Notes: a model not told the origin generated them from the letters alone. A DNA stretch of 64,000 nucleotides from JBNJGB01 sp051747385 (GCA_051747385.1 JBNJGB010000021.1:1-64000), one strand, 5' to 3'; positions 1-8,342 are shown, counted from the first letter of the stretch. A program made the numbers and translations.

Positions 1-110
1 CGTAAAAAACTCAATCTGCTCTCCTCGTCGCCGGCGCCGAAGCACCCACGCCGAGGCGAGGACCCAACTTCTTCCTGCTATCCAGTTTTCAAGGAGCGAG
101 GGCGCCCGGA
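1..110 (-). ncRNA. Leader of an rRNA operon running off the left edge
   Basis: Read on the minus strand, 96 to 82 gives a boxA-like antitermination element (CTCCTTGAAAACTGG) of the kind found in rRNA leaders. The last bases before the edge (GATTGAGTTTTTTACG) are AT-rich like the stretch just before a 16S gene. Two strong promoters lie upstream in the same orientation. I infer that a 16S rRNA gene starts just beyond position 1 on the minus strand. A 16S-23S spacer leading into 23S is a less likely alternative. No mature rRNA sequence is in the window. Confidence 0.5.
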
Positions 111-173
111 GGCGCCGCTGCGCTTTCGCCGCCGAGGGGCTGCCCTCGGGCTGCCCCTTGCGGCGAGGACGGT

Positions 174-201
174 ATGTTAGGGACGCGGCTGCCGTTGTCA
201 A
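174..201 (-). promoter_or_regulatory. Downstream rRNA promoter
   Basis: On the minus strand a perfect -35 TTGACA (201-196) is followed after 16 bases by TAACAT (179-174). Transcription would start near 167 and run through the boxA-like element towards the left edge. It is one of two promoters in tandem, both with 16-base spacers. Confidence 0.6.
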
Positions 202-288
202 CGACTTTTTCGCCGGAGGTCCCGGAGGGCCGGCTCGGGGAGCGCGACCCGCGCCTCGGGGGGCGACGCCCCGTCGGCAACGAGAGGG

Positions 289-316
289 AGCATAGTCAGG
301 GGCGGACCGAAGTCAA
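289..316 (-). promoter_or_regulatory. Upstream rRNA promoter
   Basis: On the minus strand TTGACT (316-311) and TATGCT (294-289) are separated by 16 bases. It sits 115 bases upstream of the second promoter, the usual tandem P1/P2 arrangement of rRNA operons. The stretch 317-500 beyond it holds no gene or other feature that I can see. Confidence 0.5.
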
Positions 317-502
317 CGATGGATTCACCCACCCGGGCGGCATGCGACAGGAACCCAGTGATCCCAGCATGTTTCGAGCCTATTTCGTCGGTCTCCCCGG
401 GGCTGTGCTGCGGCCTTCGTCACGCGCGCGGGCGATCGGGACGCGGGGCCGAGCTGTCGCGCAGGCGTGTGGATGGGGAAGGCGCCGCTGCCGGCGGTCA
501 CG

Positions 503-551
503 TTGACACGCTCGGGGCGCGCTCCGTAGCGTACGGCGGCGCTCGGGAGGT
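503..551 (+). promoter_or_regulatory. Promoter and RBS of the 558 lipoprotein
   Basis: TTGACA (503-508) and TAGCGT (527-532) are 18 bases apart, predicting a start near 539. GGAGG at 547-551 is a strong ribosome binding site and fixes the ATG at 558. Confidence 0.5.
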
Positions 552-557
552 GCAGAG

Positions 558-2021
558 ATGAGCAGACGATGGACGACGCCAGCGGTCGCGCTCGCGATCG
601 CGGCGCTTCAGGCCTGCGGGGGCGGCGGATCCTCCTCGGGGACCGACGGGCAGGGCCAGGACGTCGGCGGGCGGGACTCGATCGCGGACGGCAGCGGCGG
701 GGACGTCGGCCCCGGGGCGGACGGCGAGCCGTCCACCGGTGACTGGTCCGCTCCCCAGGAGACCAACGACTGGCGCGTGGTGTGGAACTATCGCGGGCGT
801 CTGCCGTCGAACGAGAACGAAAACGAGCTGTGGATCTCGGATCCCGGCGGCGCGCTCGAGGAGTCCATCACGGATCTGAGCGGCCTCGCCGGCCTGGAGG
901 AGCCGCTCAGCTGCAACTACGGCTGCGTGGTGTCGCCCGACCTCCAGTGGCTGGCCGTCGCCACCGGGCCCCCGGACGCGGACGGCTTCGACTTCCGGAT
1001 CGGGAAGTTCGACGCCAACCTCCACGTCAACCTGTTCAAGGGAGTCGTCTGGGAGGACATGATCGACTTCCAGTTCGCCGGCCAGAACCTCTTCTACTCG
1101 CAGAAGGGCGCGTGCACCGGGCCATCGTGCCAGTACGACATCTGGCGGGTGGACCTCGAGGACGTCAACAACCCCGTGAAAATCGCGACGTATCCCACGG
1201 AGGCCGACCTCGAGGACTCGAGCTACAAGGGCCACTTCAAGGTCTCGCCGGACGGCCGATCCGTGGTGTTCCTGAACACCACGATCCGCAGCGTGCAGGT
1301 TCACATGTGGCGGGAGCAGCTGGGCCTCGTCGAGCTGGACTTCGTCTGCAAGCACGGGACGAAGGGCAACTGCTCCGGGACGGGGTCCGAGTACACGGAC
1401 GAGGATCCGGTGGCCATCTCTCCGGACGGGCGGTGGATCGTGTTCTTCACCTTCTCGGAGCGTTGGCAGCGGGCGCGGATCTACGACATCGACAACCCCG
1501 GGGTGGTGCGCCTGACGACCATGGCCAGCGTGGAGCAGGGCTCCTTCATCGAGCACGCGTGCGACCCCGGGGTGCTCGCCGACTGGCAGTGGGAGCAGGT
1601 GATCGGCGATCCCGTGTTCACGCCCGACGGCGAGGAGGTCGTGTTCCTCACGGCGACCGACTGCGGGGACAGCCAGAAGCCGCGGACCAACCTCCGGAGG
1701 GTCGAGCTCGACACGCTCCTCGCCGAGGAGCCCGTGACCGAGGAGGAGGTGTTCGACATCACGGACAACCCCTTCGGAGATGTCACGGACAACCGCCGGG
1801 TCACGGGGTTCGACCTGGCCCCCGACGGGGCCACGATCGCGTTCACGGCCACGCCCGAAGAGACGCAGAGCGGCGATCCCATCCAAGACGGGTCGAGTCG
1901 CCAGCGGAACGATCGCGAGCTGTACCGCGTGCGCCTGGACGGGACGAACATGATCCAGCTCACCAATCATCTCGCGTGGCAGGCGGAGAGCCCGCGGATC
2001 GTGCCCCCGGCGCCCGAGTAG
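558..2021 (+). CDS. TolB-like beta-propeller (PD40) lipoprotein
   Basis: A 487-residue lipoprotein. Residues 1-20 form a signal peptide with lipobox L-Q-A-C20, followed by a Gly/Ser/Asp-rich linker typical of myxobacterial surface lipoproteins. The body carries at least five 'SPDGxxxxF'-type PD40 blades, near residues 125, 230, 288, 355 and 421, as in TolB and related propellers. Such proteins act as periplasmic or surface scaffolds; no catalytic residues are evident. It is monocistronic, with its own promoter and strong RBS, and converges on etfA across a repeat island. The specific role is unknown. Confidence 0.8.
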   Translation: MSRRWTTPAVALAIAALQACGGGGSSSGTDGQGQDVGGRDSIADGSGGDVGPGADGEPSTGDWSAPQETNDWRVVWNYRGRLPSNENENELWISDPGGALEESITDLSGLAGLEEPLSCNYGCVVSPDLQWLAVATGPPDADGFDFRIGKFDANLHVNLFKGVVWEDMIDFQFAGQNLFYSQKGACTGPSCQYDIWRVDLEDVNNPVKIATYPTEADLEDSSYKGHFKVSPDGRSVVFLNTTIRSVQVHMWREQLGLVELDFVCKHGTKGNCSGTGSEYTDEDPVAISPDGRWIVFFTFSERWQRARIYDIDNPGVVRLTTMASVEQGSFIEHACDPGVLADWQWEQVIGDPVFTPDGEEVVFLTATDCGDSQKPRTNLRRVELDTLLAEEPVTEEEVFDITDNPFGDVTDNRRVTGFDLAPDGATIAFTATPEETQSGDPIQDGSSRQRNDRELYRVRLDGTNMIQLTNHLAWQAESPRIVPPAPE

Positions 2022-2039
2022 ATCCGCAGACGCGGGCAA

Positions 2040-2160
2040 GGACGCCTGTCCATGGTTCACGACTCGTCGAGAGGCACCGGGACGTAGGCGTGGTCGGGCT
2101 CGGCGCCCAAGGCGTTCCGGCCCCATCGGGCCTGGAACATGAAGTGACCGCCGGGGACGG
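2040..2160 (+). repeat. Intergenic repeat module C
   Basis: This piece shares ordered blocks with 22268-22432: 'cacgactc..gagaggc', 'tggtcgggctcggc', 'ggcgttccgg.cccatcggg' and 'gaagtgaccgccgg.gacggc'. The second copy carries extra sequence between the last two blocks. It abuts the left end of repeat module A. Confidence 0.6.
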
Positions 2161-2393
2161 CTCAAAGTCCTACACATCTCGGGGGTGCCACCGTCTCGCG
2201 GACGATCGCGCGCCAAGCCGCCAAGACGCGAAGGCCAGCGAACCGCTTGCACACAGGTTCGACTGAGACTGTCGGGTCATCGGCAGGCGAACAGCAACCA
2301 CACGGGGCCGAAACATGCCGTTTCCCTTTGCGTCTTCGCGCCTTTGCGCGAGCCCTTCGTCTTGCGACATGTGACGAACTGTGAGCCGGGGAC
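2161..2393 (+). repeat. Mosaic intergenic repeat module A, copy 1
   Basis: About 230 bases nearly the same as 17971-18213 and as the reverse complements of 14153-14385 and 38759-39011. It contains AAGACGCGAAGG near the left and CCTTTGCGTCTTCGCG near the right, so the ends can pair, and is bracketed on both sides by a direct CCGGGGACGGC. There is no coding potential. It looks like a small non-autonomous or REP-like element. It lies between convergent genes. Confidence 0.75.
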
Positions 2394-2397
2394 GGCG

Positions 2398-2456
2398 ACC
2401 CTACTGCATCCTCCCATGTTCTCCGCGACTTTGCGGCCTGGCGCCTTGGCGCGAGC
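2398..2456 (+). repeat. Intergenic repeat module B
   Basis: 'ctactgcatc..cc..tg..ctccgcg.ctttgcgg' recurs at 22424-22485 and, eroded and reversed, at 14102-14150. Here it directly follows module A. Confidence 0.55.
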
Positions 2457-2508
2457 CCATCGGAACGAGGACGGCGCCGCCCCGGGGAAGGAAGGGCCCC
2501 GATACACG

Positions 2509-2541
2509 AAGGCCCGGGACGGCGTCACCACCCCGGGCCTT
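2509..2541 (-). terminator. Hairpin terminator of the fadR-etfBA operon
   Basis: AAGGCCCGGG (2509-2518) and CCCGGGCCTT (2532-2541) form a perfect 10-bp stem about 24 bases past the etfA stop. There is no T-run after it, so it is a GC-only hairpin, or the end may be Rho-dependent. Confidence 0.55.
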
Positions 2542-2564
2542 CCTGCGTAAAGCCGCTGTGGGGC

Positions 2565-3539
2565 TCAGCCCTGGGCGGCCTTGATCTTCTCGACCAGCTC
2601 GGGGACGGCCTTGAAGGCGTCCGCGACCAGCCCGTAGTCGGCGACCTGGAAGATGGGCGCCTCCGGGTCCTTGTTGACCGCGACGACCGTCTTCGAGTTC
2701 TTCATGCCGGCCAGGTGCTGGATGGCGCCGGAGATGGCCACGCCGATGTACAGCTTCGGCGCGACGACCTTGCCCGTCTGACCGATCTGCAGGTCGTTCG
2801 GGCAGAAGCCCGAGTCGACCGCGGCGCGGCTGGCGCCGATGGCGGCGCCGAGGGTGTCGGCGAGAGGCTCCATGATCTTGTAGAAGTTCTCGCCGTCCTT
2901 CAGGCCGCGGCCGCCGGCCACGACGTACTCCGCCTCGGACAGCTCGGGGCGATCGCTCTGCGTGCCCTCGAACTTCACGAAGCGGGCCGCGAACTCACCC
3001 GGGTCGGCGTCGAACGCCTCCACCGGGCTGGAGCCGCCGCTCTCGCTGGCGGCGTCGAACTCGGAGCCGCGGACCGTGATGACGGCCCCGTCCGTGTTGC
3101 ACTTCACGGTCGCGATGACGTTGCCCGCGTACATCGGCCGCTTGTACTGGACATCGCCGCCCTCGCCGGCCAGGCCGATGGCCTCGGCGACCATCCCCCA
3201 GCCCTTCGCGCCGGCGACGCGCGGGAAGAGGTCCTTGCCGAGGGTCCCCGCCGACGTGACCACGTACTTCGCGCCGGTGGCGTCGATGAGCTGCGTGACC
3301 GCCTCGGTGTAGGGCTGCGCCAGGTAGTGGGCGAAGGCGTCGCCCTCCACGGTGTACACCTTCTCGGCGCCGTATCCGGTCAGGGAGTCGGCGATGCCTC
3401 CGGCGCCCTCTCCGAGGACGGCGAGGTCGAAGCCTCCCCCGACCCGCTCGCCGAGCTGGCGGACGAAGTCCAGGGTCTGCAGCGTGCTCTTCCGGAGCTC
3501 GCCGTCGTGATGCTCTGCAATGACGAGAATGTTGGCCAT
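2565..3539 (-). CDS. etfA: Electron transfer flavoprotein subunit alpha
   Basis: A 324-residue EtfA, the usual length. The N-terminal half is the ETF alpha/beta nucleotide-binding fold. The C-terminal FAD domain begins near residue 205 with 'GGRGL', and carries 'SGAIQHLAGM' and the 'VAVNKDP..PIF..ADYG' end block, which are the family signature. With EtfB it accepts electrons from acyl-CoA dehydrogenases and passes them to ETF:quinone oxidoreductase. The ATG follows GGAGGG. It lies 14 bases downstream of etfB and is the last gene of the fadR-etfB-etfA operon, with a hairpin just beyond its stop. Confidence 0.95.
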   Translation of the reverse strand: MANILVIAEHHDGELRKSTLQTLDFVRQLGERVGGGFDLAVLGEGAGGIADSLTGYGAEKVYTVEGDAFAHYLAQPYTEAVTQLIDATGAKYVVTSAGTLGKDLFPRVAGAKGWGMVAEAIGLAGEGGDVQYKRPMYAGNVIATVKCNTDGAVITVRGSEFDAASESGGSSPVEAFDADPGEFAARFVKFEGTQSDRPELSEAEYVVAGGRGLKDGENFYKIMEPLADTLGAAIGASRAAVDSGFCPNDLQIGQTGKVVAPKLYIGVAISGAIQHLAGMKNSKTVVAVNKDPEAPIFQVADYGLVADAFKAVPELVEKIKAAQG

Positions 3540-3553
3540 GTGTCCGATCCCTC

Positions 3554-4318
3554 CTAGAGCACCTTGGCTTCGTTGACCAGCTTGCCCACCAGCGTATCGA
3601 CGTCCTCGACGATCTCGCCGGCCTCCTTCTTGGGCGGCTCCTCGAGACCCAGGACCTCCACCTTCAGCGCGGTGTCCTCGATGTCGAGGTCGTCCAGGTC
3701 GAGATCGTCGATCGTCTTCCGCTTCGCCTTCATGATCCCGGGCAGGGAGGCGTAGCGGGGCTCGTTGAGCCGCAGGTCGGCGGTGATGACCGCGGGCAGC
3801 TTCACGGCGATGGTCTCGAGGCCGCCGTCGACCTCACGGGTGACCGTCGCCTCGCCGTCCTCCAGCTCCACCTCCGAGGCGAAGGTGGCCTGAGGCAGCC
3901 CGAGGTAGTGGGCCATGAGCTGGCCCACCTGGTTGTTGTCGCCGTCGATGGCCTGCTTGCCGAGCAGGAAGAGGTCGACGCCCCCCTCCTCGGCCTCCTC
4001 GCGGTACACCCCGGCGAGGATGCGGGCAGCGAGATCGCTGTCCAGCGCGTCGTCCGTGGAGTCCACCCGGATGGCCCGGTCGGCGCCCATGGCGAGGCCG
4101 GCTCGGATCGTGGGCACGACCTCCTCCGGCCCGATGCTCACGAGCACCACCTCGGCGTCGTGCTCCTCCTTGAGCGTGAGCGCCGCCTCGATGGCGTTCT
4201 CGTCGAACGGGTTGACCTTGTACTCCACCGACTCGGTGTCGATGCCGGTTCCGTCCGGCTTCAGCTTGATGCGCGCGTCCGGGTCCGTGACCCGCTTGAC
4301 GGCAACCAGAATCTTCAC
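3554..4318 (-). CDS. etfB: Electron transfer flavoprotein subunit beta
   Basis: A 254-residue EtfB. It starts at GTG 4318 behind AAGGAGGA and opens 'MKILVAVKRVTDPDARIKL', standard for the family. The ETF-beta signature 'VTREVDGGLE' followed by 'LPAVITADLRLNEPRYASLP' is intact near residues 157-190. It binds AMP and forms the heterodimer with EtfA. It is 72 bases downstream of the TetR gene with no obvious promoter between, so fadR-etfB-etfA probably form one transcript, the gene order known for the Bacillus subtilis fatty-acid degradation operon around fadR. Confidence 0.95.
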   Translation of the reverse strand: MKILVAVKRVTDPDARIKLKPDGTGIDTESVEYKVNPFDENAIEAALTLKEEHDAEVVLVSIGPEEVVPTIRAGLAMGADRAIRVDSTDDALDSDLAARILAGVYREEAEEGGVDLFLLGKQAIDGDNNQVGQLMAHYLGLPQATFASEVELEDGEATVTREVDGGLETIAVKLPAVITADLRLNEPRYASLPGIMKAKRKTIDDLDLDDLDIEDTALKVEVLGLEEPPKKEAGEIVEDVDTLVGKLVNEAKVL

Positions 4319-4390
4319 ATCGTCCTCCTTGGGTCCGATCCGTCTGGCGAACAGCAGTGCCCGGGGCTCCCACTCGGAGTCCGGGATTGG

Positions 4391-4981
4391 TCAGGCGGCC
4401 TCTCGTACCAGGAGGCCGTTGAGGAACAGCGACGCCGTCGCGTCCGCCGCCTCCTCGAGCGAGGTCTTGCGCTCGCTCATCGCCCACTCCAGGGCGAACT
4501 CGTCCAGGACCCCGAACAGGGCGCGCGCGACGCGCCGGGGCTCGAGGCCCGGGTTGAAGCTCCCGCGGTCCTGACCGTCCTCGACGATCCGGGCGATCAG
4601 GCCCAGGTACCGACCGAAGGGCTTCATGTCCGTGCTTCGCATGAACTTGCTCGACTGGCGAAGCTCGACGGTGATGACCTCGGCGAGCGCCGGGCTGCTC
4701 GAGACGAGGTCGAAGTGCGTGTGGATGAACCGGTTCATCCGCTCGGCCGGTTCGGTGATCCCGGCCAGAACCTCCTCCTGACGCTCAAGGATCTGATCCA
4801 TCGTGTCGAGGAAGACCTGTATGAGGAGGTCTTCCTTGTTCTTGAAGTACAGGTAGATGGTGCCGTCGGCGACCCCGGCATCGCGCGCGATGTCCGACAC
4901 CTTGCTGCTGTAGTAGCCGGACCGGGCGAAGACTCGCACGGCGGCGTCCAGGATCTTCCGACGCTTGTCGGGCTGGGACAC
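4391..4981 (-). CDS. fadR: TetR-family fatty-acid regulator, FadR (YsiA) type
   Basis: A 196-residue TetR repressor. The helix-turn-helix occupies residues 7-50, with 'VSDIARDAGVADGTIYLYFKNKEDLL', which is nearly the Bacillus subtilis FadR motif as I remember it. The ligand domain has 'ELRQSSKFM', also reminiscent of FadR. I chose GTG 4981 because GGAGG (4994-4990) stands 8 bases ahead; the longer reading from ATG 5023 would start inside the predicted operator. FadR proteins release DNA on binding long-chain acyl-CoA. Being first in an operon with etfBA and behind a FadR-like palindrome, it should control ETF synthesis in response to fatty acids. The family is well supported; the exact orthology is inferred. 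Confidence 0.85.
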   Translation of the reverse strand: MSQPDKRRKILDAAVRVFARSGYYSSKVSDIARDAGVADGTIYLYFKNKEDLLIQVFLDTMDQILERQEEVLAGITEPAERMNRFIHTHFDLVSSSPALAEVITVELRQSSKFMRSTDMKPFGRYLGLIARIVEDGQDRGSFNPGLEPRRVARALFGVLDEFALEWAMSERKTSLEEAADATASLFLNGLLVREAA

Positions 4982-5008
4982 GAGGGCCACCTCCAGAGCC
5001 GTGGCGGA

Positions 5009-5026
5009 TGAATGAACCACCATTCA
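5009..5026 (-). promoter_or_regulatory. Predicted FadR operator
   Basis: TGAATGAACCACCATTCA is an 18-base inverted repeat with perfect 6-base arms. It fits the Bacillus FadR consensus TGAATGAMTANTCATTCA at 15 of 18 positions. It lies just downstream of the fadR -10 box, where a bound repressor would block transcription. Confidence 0.65.
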
Positions 5027-5035
5027 GCGCGGCGA

Positions 5036-5064
5036 AAGCTAGCACAGGGCAGGACCCGACACAA
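5036..5064 (-). promoter_or_regulatory. Promoter of fadR-etfBA
   Basis: On the minus strand TTGTGT (5064-5059) and TAGCTT (5041-5036) are 17 bases apart. The start would fall near 5029, placing the operator at about +3 to +20. Confidence 0.5.
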
Positions 5065-5133
5065 GGACGCCGGAGAGCACGGAGAGCCGTGGCCAGGACA
5101 CGCCAGAGATCGAGGAGACGCCCCCGCGCGGGG

Positions 5134-6456
5134 ATGCACGAGCGCCCACCGGACGGGCCGGCGCCGGACGCGTGCCGGGCGCTGATCGTGGAGCGGGGAG
5201 CGGCCGGGCGGGCGATCGCGCGGCACCTTAGGGAGCGGGGCATCGCACCCCTGGTGGTGGACGCTCCGGCCGAGGCACGCCACGCCCTGGCCTGGGCCTC
5301 GCCAGAGATCGCGATCGTGGCCGTGGGACGGGGCGGCGACGCCTGGACCCTCCTCGGTGAGCTTCGGGCCGCGGGCAGCAGAATCTTCGCTCTGGGGCCA
5401 CGGCGCCTCTCGACCGAGCTCCGGCACCGCGCCGACCGGGAGGGCGTCGAGGCGCTGGTCGCCGGCTCGGAGCCCGCCGACCGGATCGCGGCTCTGGTGC
5501 TGGACGGGCCCCCCGGAGACGCCGCTCCGAGCCCCGAGGACGACGGGGCTCCCAGGACCCGCGCCGAGCCGCGACCTCCGGCCCTGGTGATGGAGGAGCG
5601 TGCCCGAAGGGGTGAGCCTCCGGAGGGCGATCTCGAGATCGGACCCCTCGACCCGGACCTGGATCCCCTGGCGGCGGGAACCGGGCAGGACCCGCTCGAG
5701 CCCGATACGTTGGGCTCGGTCCCGGCGGCCGGGGACGACGACGAGCCCGACACGCGGGTGGACGACCCACCCTCCGGAGAGCTGACCGCCCCCGACACCC
5801 GCGCGGTGATCGCGGCGGGCCTGGGAGGAGAGAGGAAGCGGCAGCGGTTCCTGGCCACCGGGCTGGCCATGGTCGCAACGATCGCGCTGGGGTTCGCCGG
5901 CTACCGCGTGGTGACCGGCGCTCCCAGCCAGGAGGCCGCGGGCGGCCTGTTCGCGCTGGAGGAGCCGGCGGAGCCACCCGAGGAGAAGGACGAGGGCGCC
6001 GGCGCGGCCCCGACGAGCCCCGAAGAGGAGGACGAGCCGAAGCCCGAAGCCGAACCCGAGGCCGTGCCCATCCCGACCACCACGGAGAAGGTGAACCTCC
6101 TCAACTTCGGGGAGGGGGTCCTGGAACACCGCCAGGGAGAGGGGCTGAAGGCGGCCCGGAGCTACCGCTACGTCCTCCGGAACGAGGGGTATCACCCCGG
6201 CGCGCTTGCGGGCCTCGCGGACGCCCTCATCCGGCGGGGCCAGCTGGAGGACGCCCGGCCGCTGCTGGGGCGTCTCGTGAAGGTTCGCCCCGAGGATCCG
6301 GAGGCGCAGCTGGGTCTCGGCTTGGTGAGCGCGTCCCTCGGTGATAGAGACATCGCCCGTCGGGCGCTGGAGCGATTCCTCGCGCTGGCTCCGGACGACC
6401 CGCGCCGGCGGGACGTGCGACGCCTGCTCGCCGATCTCCCCGGCGTGAAGCACTGA
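5134..6456 (+). CDS. Degenerate receiver-like / TM / TPR protein
   Basis: A 440-residue protein starting at ATG 5134; an upstream ATG at 5008 would add a basic, low-quality extension reaching into the fadR promoter. Residues 10-110 resemble a response-regulator receiver fold ('CRALIVERGAAGRAIARHLRERGIAPLVV') but lack a clear phospho-acceptor Asp. A Pro/Asp/Glu-rich linker follows, then one transmembrane helix near 238-262, an acidic linker and two or three TPR-like repeats at 320-435. It probably has the receiver-like part in the cytoplasm and the TPRs in the periplasm. It is 42 bases upstream of tsaD on the same strand. No function is assigned. Confidence 0.6.
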   Translation: MHERPPDGPAPDACRALIVERGAAGRAIARHLRERGIAPLVVDAPAEARHALAWASPEIAIVAVGRGGDAWTLLGELRAAGSRIFALGPRRLSTELRHRADREGVEALVAGSEPADRIAALVLDGPPGDAAPSPEDDGAPRTRAEPRPPALVMEERARRGEPPEGDLEIGPLDPDLDPLAAGTGQDPLEPDTLGSVPAAGDDDEPDTRVDDPPSGELTAPDTRAVIAAGLGGERKRQRFLATGLAMVATIALGFAGYRVVTGAPSQEAAGGLFALEEPAEPPEEKDEGAGAAPTSPEEEDEPKPEAEPEAVPIPTTTEKVNLLNFGEGVLEHRQGEGLKAARSYRYVLRNEGYHPGALAGLADALIRRGQLEDARPLLGRLVKVRPEDPEAQLGLGLVSASLGDRDIARRALERFLALAPDDPRRRDVRRLLADLPGVKH

Positions 6457-6498
6457 GGCGGGATCGCCTGCGCGACCCGCCCGGATCGAGGACGGGAC

Positions 6499-7572
6499 GT
6501 GGCGAGGATCCTGGCGATCGAGACCTCCTGTGACGAGACGGCGGCGGCCGTGGTGGACGACACCCGGCGCGTGCTGTCCAACGTCGTGGCCACCCAGATC
6601 CCGGTGCACGCCCGGTACGGGGGCGTGGTACCCGAGCTCGCGTCGCGGAGCCACCTCACGGCCATCGGGACGATCATCGAGCGCGCCCTGGAGGAGGCCG
6701 GGTTCGGCATGGACGCCGTCGACGCCGTGGCCGTCACCACGGGGCCGGGCCTGGCGGGCTGCCTGCTCGTGGGGCTCCAGACGGCCAAGGGCCTGGCGTG
6801 GTCCCGCGGGCTCCCCCTGATCCCCGTCGACCACATCGAGGCCCACGTCCGCGCGATCCACCTGGTGGATGATCGCGGCGCGGGCGCGGACGCCCCGTCC
6901 GGCCCGTACGTCGCCCTGGCGGTCAGCGGCGGCCACACGAGCCTCGGGCGCATCGCCGGTCCGGGGGAGGTGACGCTCCTGGGGCAGACCCTGGACGACG
7001 CGGCGGGGGAGGCCTTCGACAAGGTGGCCAAGATGATCGGCCTGCCCTATCCCGGGGGCGTCCACATCGATCGGCTCGCCCGCCAGGGAGATCGCGAAGC
7101 CGTGGACCTGCCGCGCCCCATGCTCCACAAGGGGCTGGACTTCTCGTTCTCCGGGCTCAAGACCGCCGTGCGGTATCACGTGGAGCGGCAGGGCGGCGCG
7201 GAGGCCCTGTCCGAGCAGGACGTCGCCGACCTGGCCGCGAGCGTCCAGGAGGCGATCGTGGACGTCCTCGTGACGAAGAGCCGGCGAGCGTGCGCCGAGG
7301 AGGGCCTCCGGGACCTGGTGATCGCCGGGGGCGTGGCCTGCAACTCCCGCCTCCGGGAGCGGATCACGGCCGGCGCCGCCGGAGCCGGGCTCCGGGCCCA
7401 CCTCACCCCGGCCCGCTACTGCACGGACAACGCCGCGATGATCGGAGGGCTCGGCGCAGAGCTTCTCGCCCGTGGCGAGGCGATGGTCGGCGGGGATCTC
7501 GCATCGGCCGACATCCACGTGACCCGGCGCCCCGCGCGCTCTCGCGGCCGGGGCAGGAGGCGGCAGGCGTGA
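6499..7572 (+). CDS. tsaD: tRNA threonylcarbamoyladenosine transferase TsaD
   Basis: A 357-residue TsaD (Kae1/Gcp family), full length, starting at GTG 6499. It opens 'ILAIETSCDETAAAVVDD' and carries the metal-binding 'DHIEAHVRA' near 110-117, 'LAVSGGHTSL', 'GEAFDKVAKMIGLPYPGG' and the C-terminal 'YCTDNAAMIG'. With TsaB, TsaC and TsaE it makes t6A37 on ANN-decoding tRNAs. Its stop overlaps the GTG of ksgA (GTGA), so the two are translationally coupled and together form an RNA-modification pair. Confidence 0.95.
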   Translation: MARILAIETSCDETAAAVVDDTRRVLSNVVATQIPVHARYGGVVPELASRSHLTAIGTIIERALEEAGFGMDAVDAVAVTTGPGLAGCLLVGLQTAKGLAWSRGLPLIPVDHIEAHVRAIHLVDDRGAGADAPSGPYVALAVSGGHTSLGRIAGPGEVTLLGQTLDDAAGEAFDKVAKMIGLPYPGGVHIDRLARQGDREAVDLPRPMLHKGLDFSFSGLKTAVRYHVERQGGAEALSEQDVADLAASVQEAIVDVLVTKSRRACAEEGLRDLVIAGGVACNSRLRERITAGAAGAGLRAHLTPARYCTDNAAMIGGLGAELLARGEAMVGGDLASADIHVTRRPARSRGRGRRRQA

Positions 7573-8336
7573 GGGCGGACAAGAAGCTCGGGCAGCACTT
7601 CCTCCGGGATCCGGAGGTGCTCCAGGACATCGACGCGGTGGCGGACGTGGGGCGCAGCGCCGGGGTGCTCGAGATCGGGCCCGGCGAGGGCGCCCTGACC
7701 GGATTCCTGGTGCGGAGCGGCCGGCCCGTCGTGGCGCTGGAGCTGGATCCGCGGGCCGTGGAGGCCGTGGGCCGGCGCTTCGGGGACGCCGTGCGCGTGG
7801 TGGAGGGGGACGCCGTGGACGCGGACCTGGAGGCCCTGCTGCCCCCCGCCGACGAGGAGGGCCGCTTGCCGGTGGTCGTCGGGAACCTGCCCTACAACGC
7901 GGGCAGCGCCATCCTGCGGAGGCTGCTGCGGCTGGACGGGCGGGTCGCCCGGATGGTCGTCATGCTCCAGCGGGAGGTCGCGGAGCGCGTGGTGGCCGGC
8001 CCCGGTTCCAAGCGCTACGGGCTCCTGAGCGTCCTCGCGGCCCTCCAGGCGAAGGCGTGGATCGTCCGGGAGGTCCCCCCGGCGGCCTTTCGACCGCGCC
8101 CCAAGGTCCACTCCGCCGTGCTGCTCGTGGAGCCCCTGGACACGCCGCACCTTCCGCCAGGTGAGATGGAGGCCTTCACGACGTTCGTCGGGGGGCTGTT
8201 CCGATCGCGGCGCAAGACGCTCGCGAACACCCTGGGGCACACGGAGGCCCTCGAGGCGCTGGGCGTCGATCCGCGCGCGAGGCCGGAGACCCTGTCGCCC
8301 GACCAGATCCTGGCCTTGTACGGATCGATCGGCTGA
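7569..8336 (+). CDS. ksgA: 16S rRNA dimethyladenosine transferase KsgA (RsmA)
   Basis: A 255-residue SAM-dependent methyltransferase. The start is GTG 7569, overlapping the tsaD stop, and gives the canonical 'KKLGQHFLRDPEVL' N-terminus. The SAM motif 'VLEIGPGEGALT' is near residues 33-45 and the catalytic 'NLPYN' near 105. The C-terminal 'FRSRRKTLANTL' is also conserved. It dimethylates two adjacent adenines in helix 45 of 16S rRNA. It converges on the minus-strand gene 8343-8819 with only six bases between the stops. Confidence 0.95.
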   Translation: MRADKKLGQHFLRDPEVLQDIDAVADVGRSAGVLEIGPGEGALTGFLVRSGRPVVALELDPRAVEAVGRRFGDAVRVVEGDAVDADLEALLPPADEEGRLPVVVGNLPYNAGSAILRRLLRLDGRVARMVVMLQREVAERVVAGPGSKRYGLLSVLAALQAKAWIVREVPPAAFRPRPKVHSAVLLVEPLDTPHLPPGEMEAFTTFVGGLFRSRRKTLANTLGHTEALEALGVDPRARPETLSPDQILALYGSIG

Positions 8337-8342
8337 GCCGCC

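Noticed and set aside
498..2252. A 584-codon open frame opposite the propeller lipoprotein
   Set aside because: The plus-strand gene has a promoter, RBS, lipobox and five PD40 blades; the minus frame has none.
2161..2393. Repeat module A as a tRNA or small RNA gene
   Set aside because: No cloverleaf or tRNA ends can be formed, and copies differ by insertions that would break such structures.
5008..5133. Upstream extension of the receiver-like/TPR gene to ATG 5008
   Set aside because: It is Arg-rich, lacks an RBS and would overlap the fadR operator and promoter.
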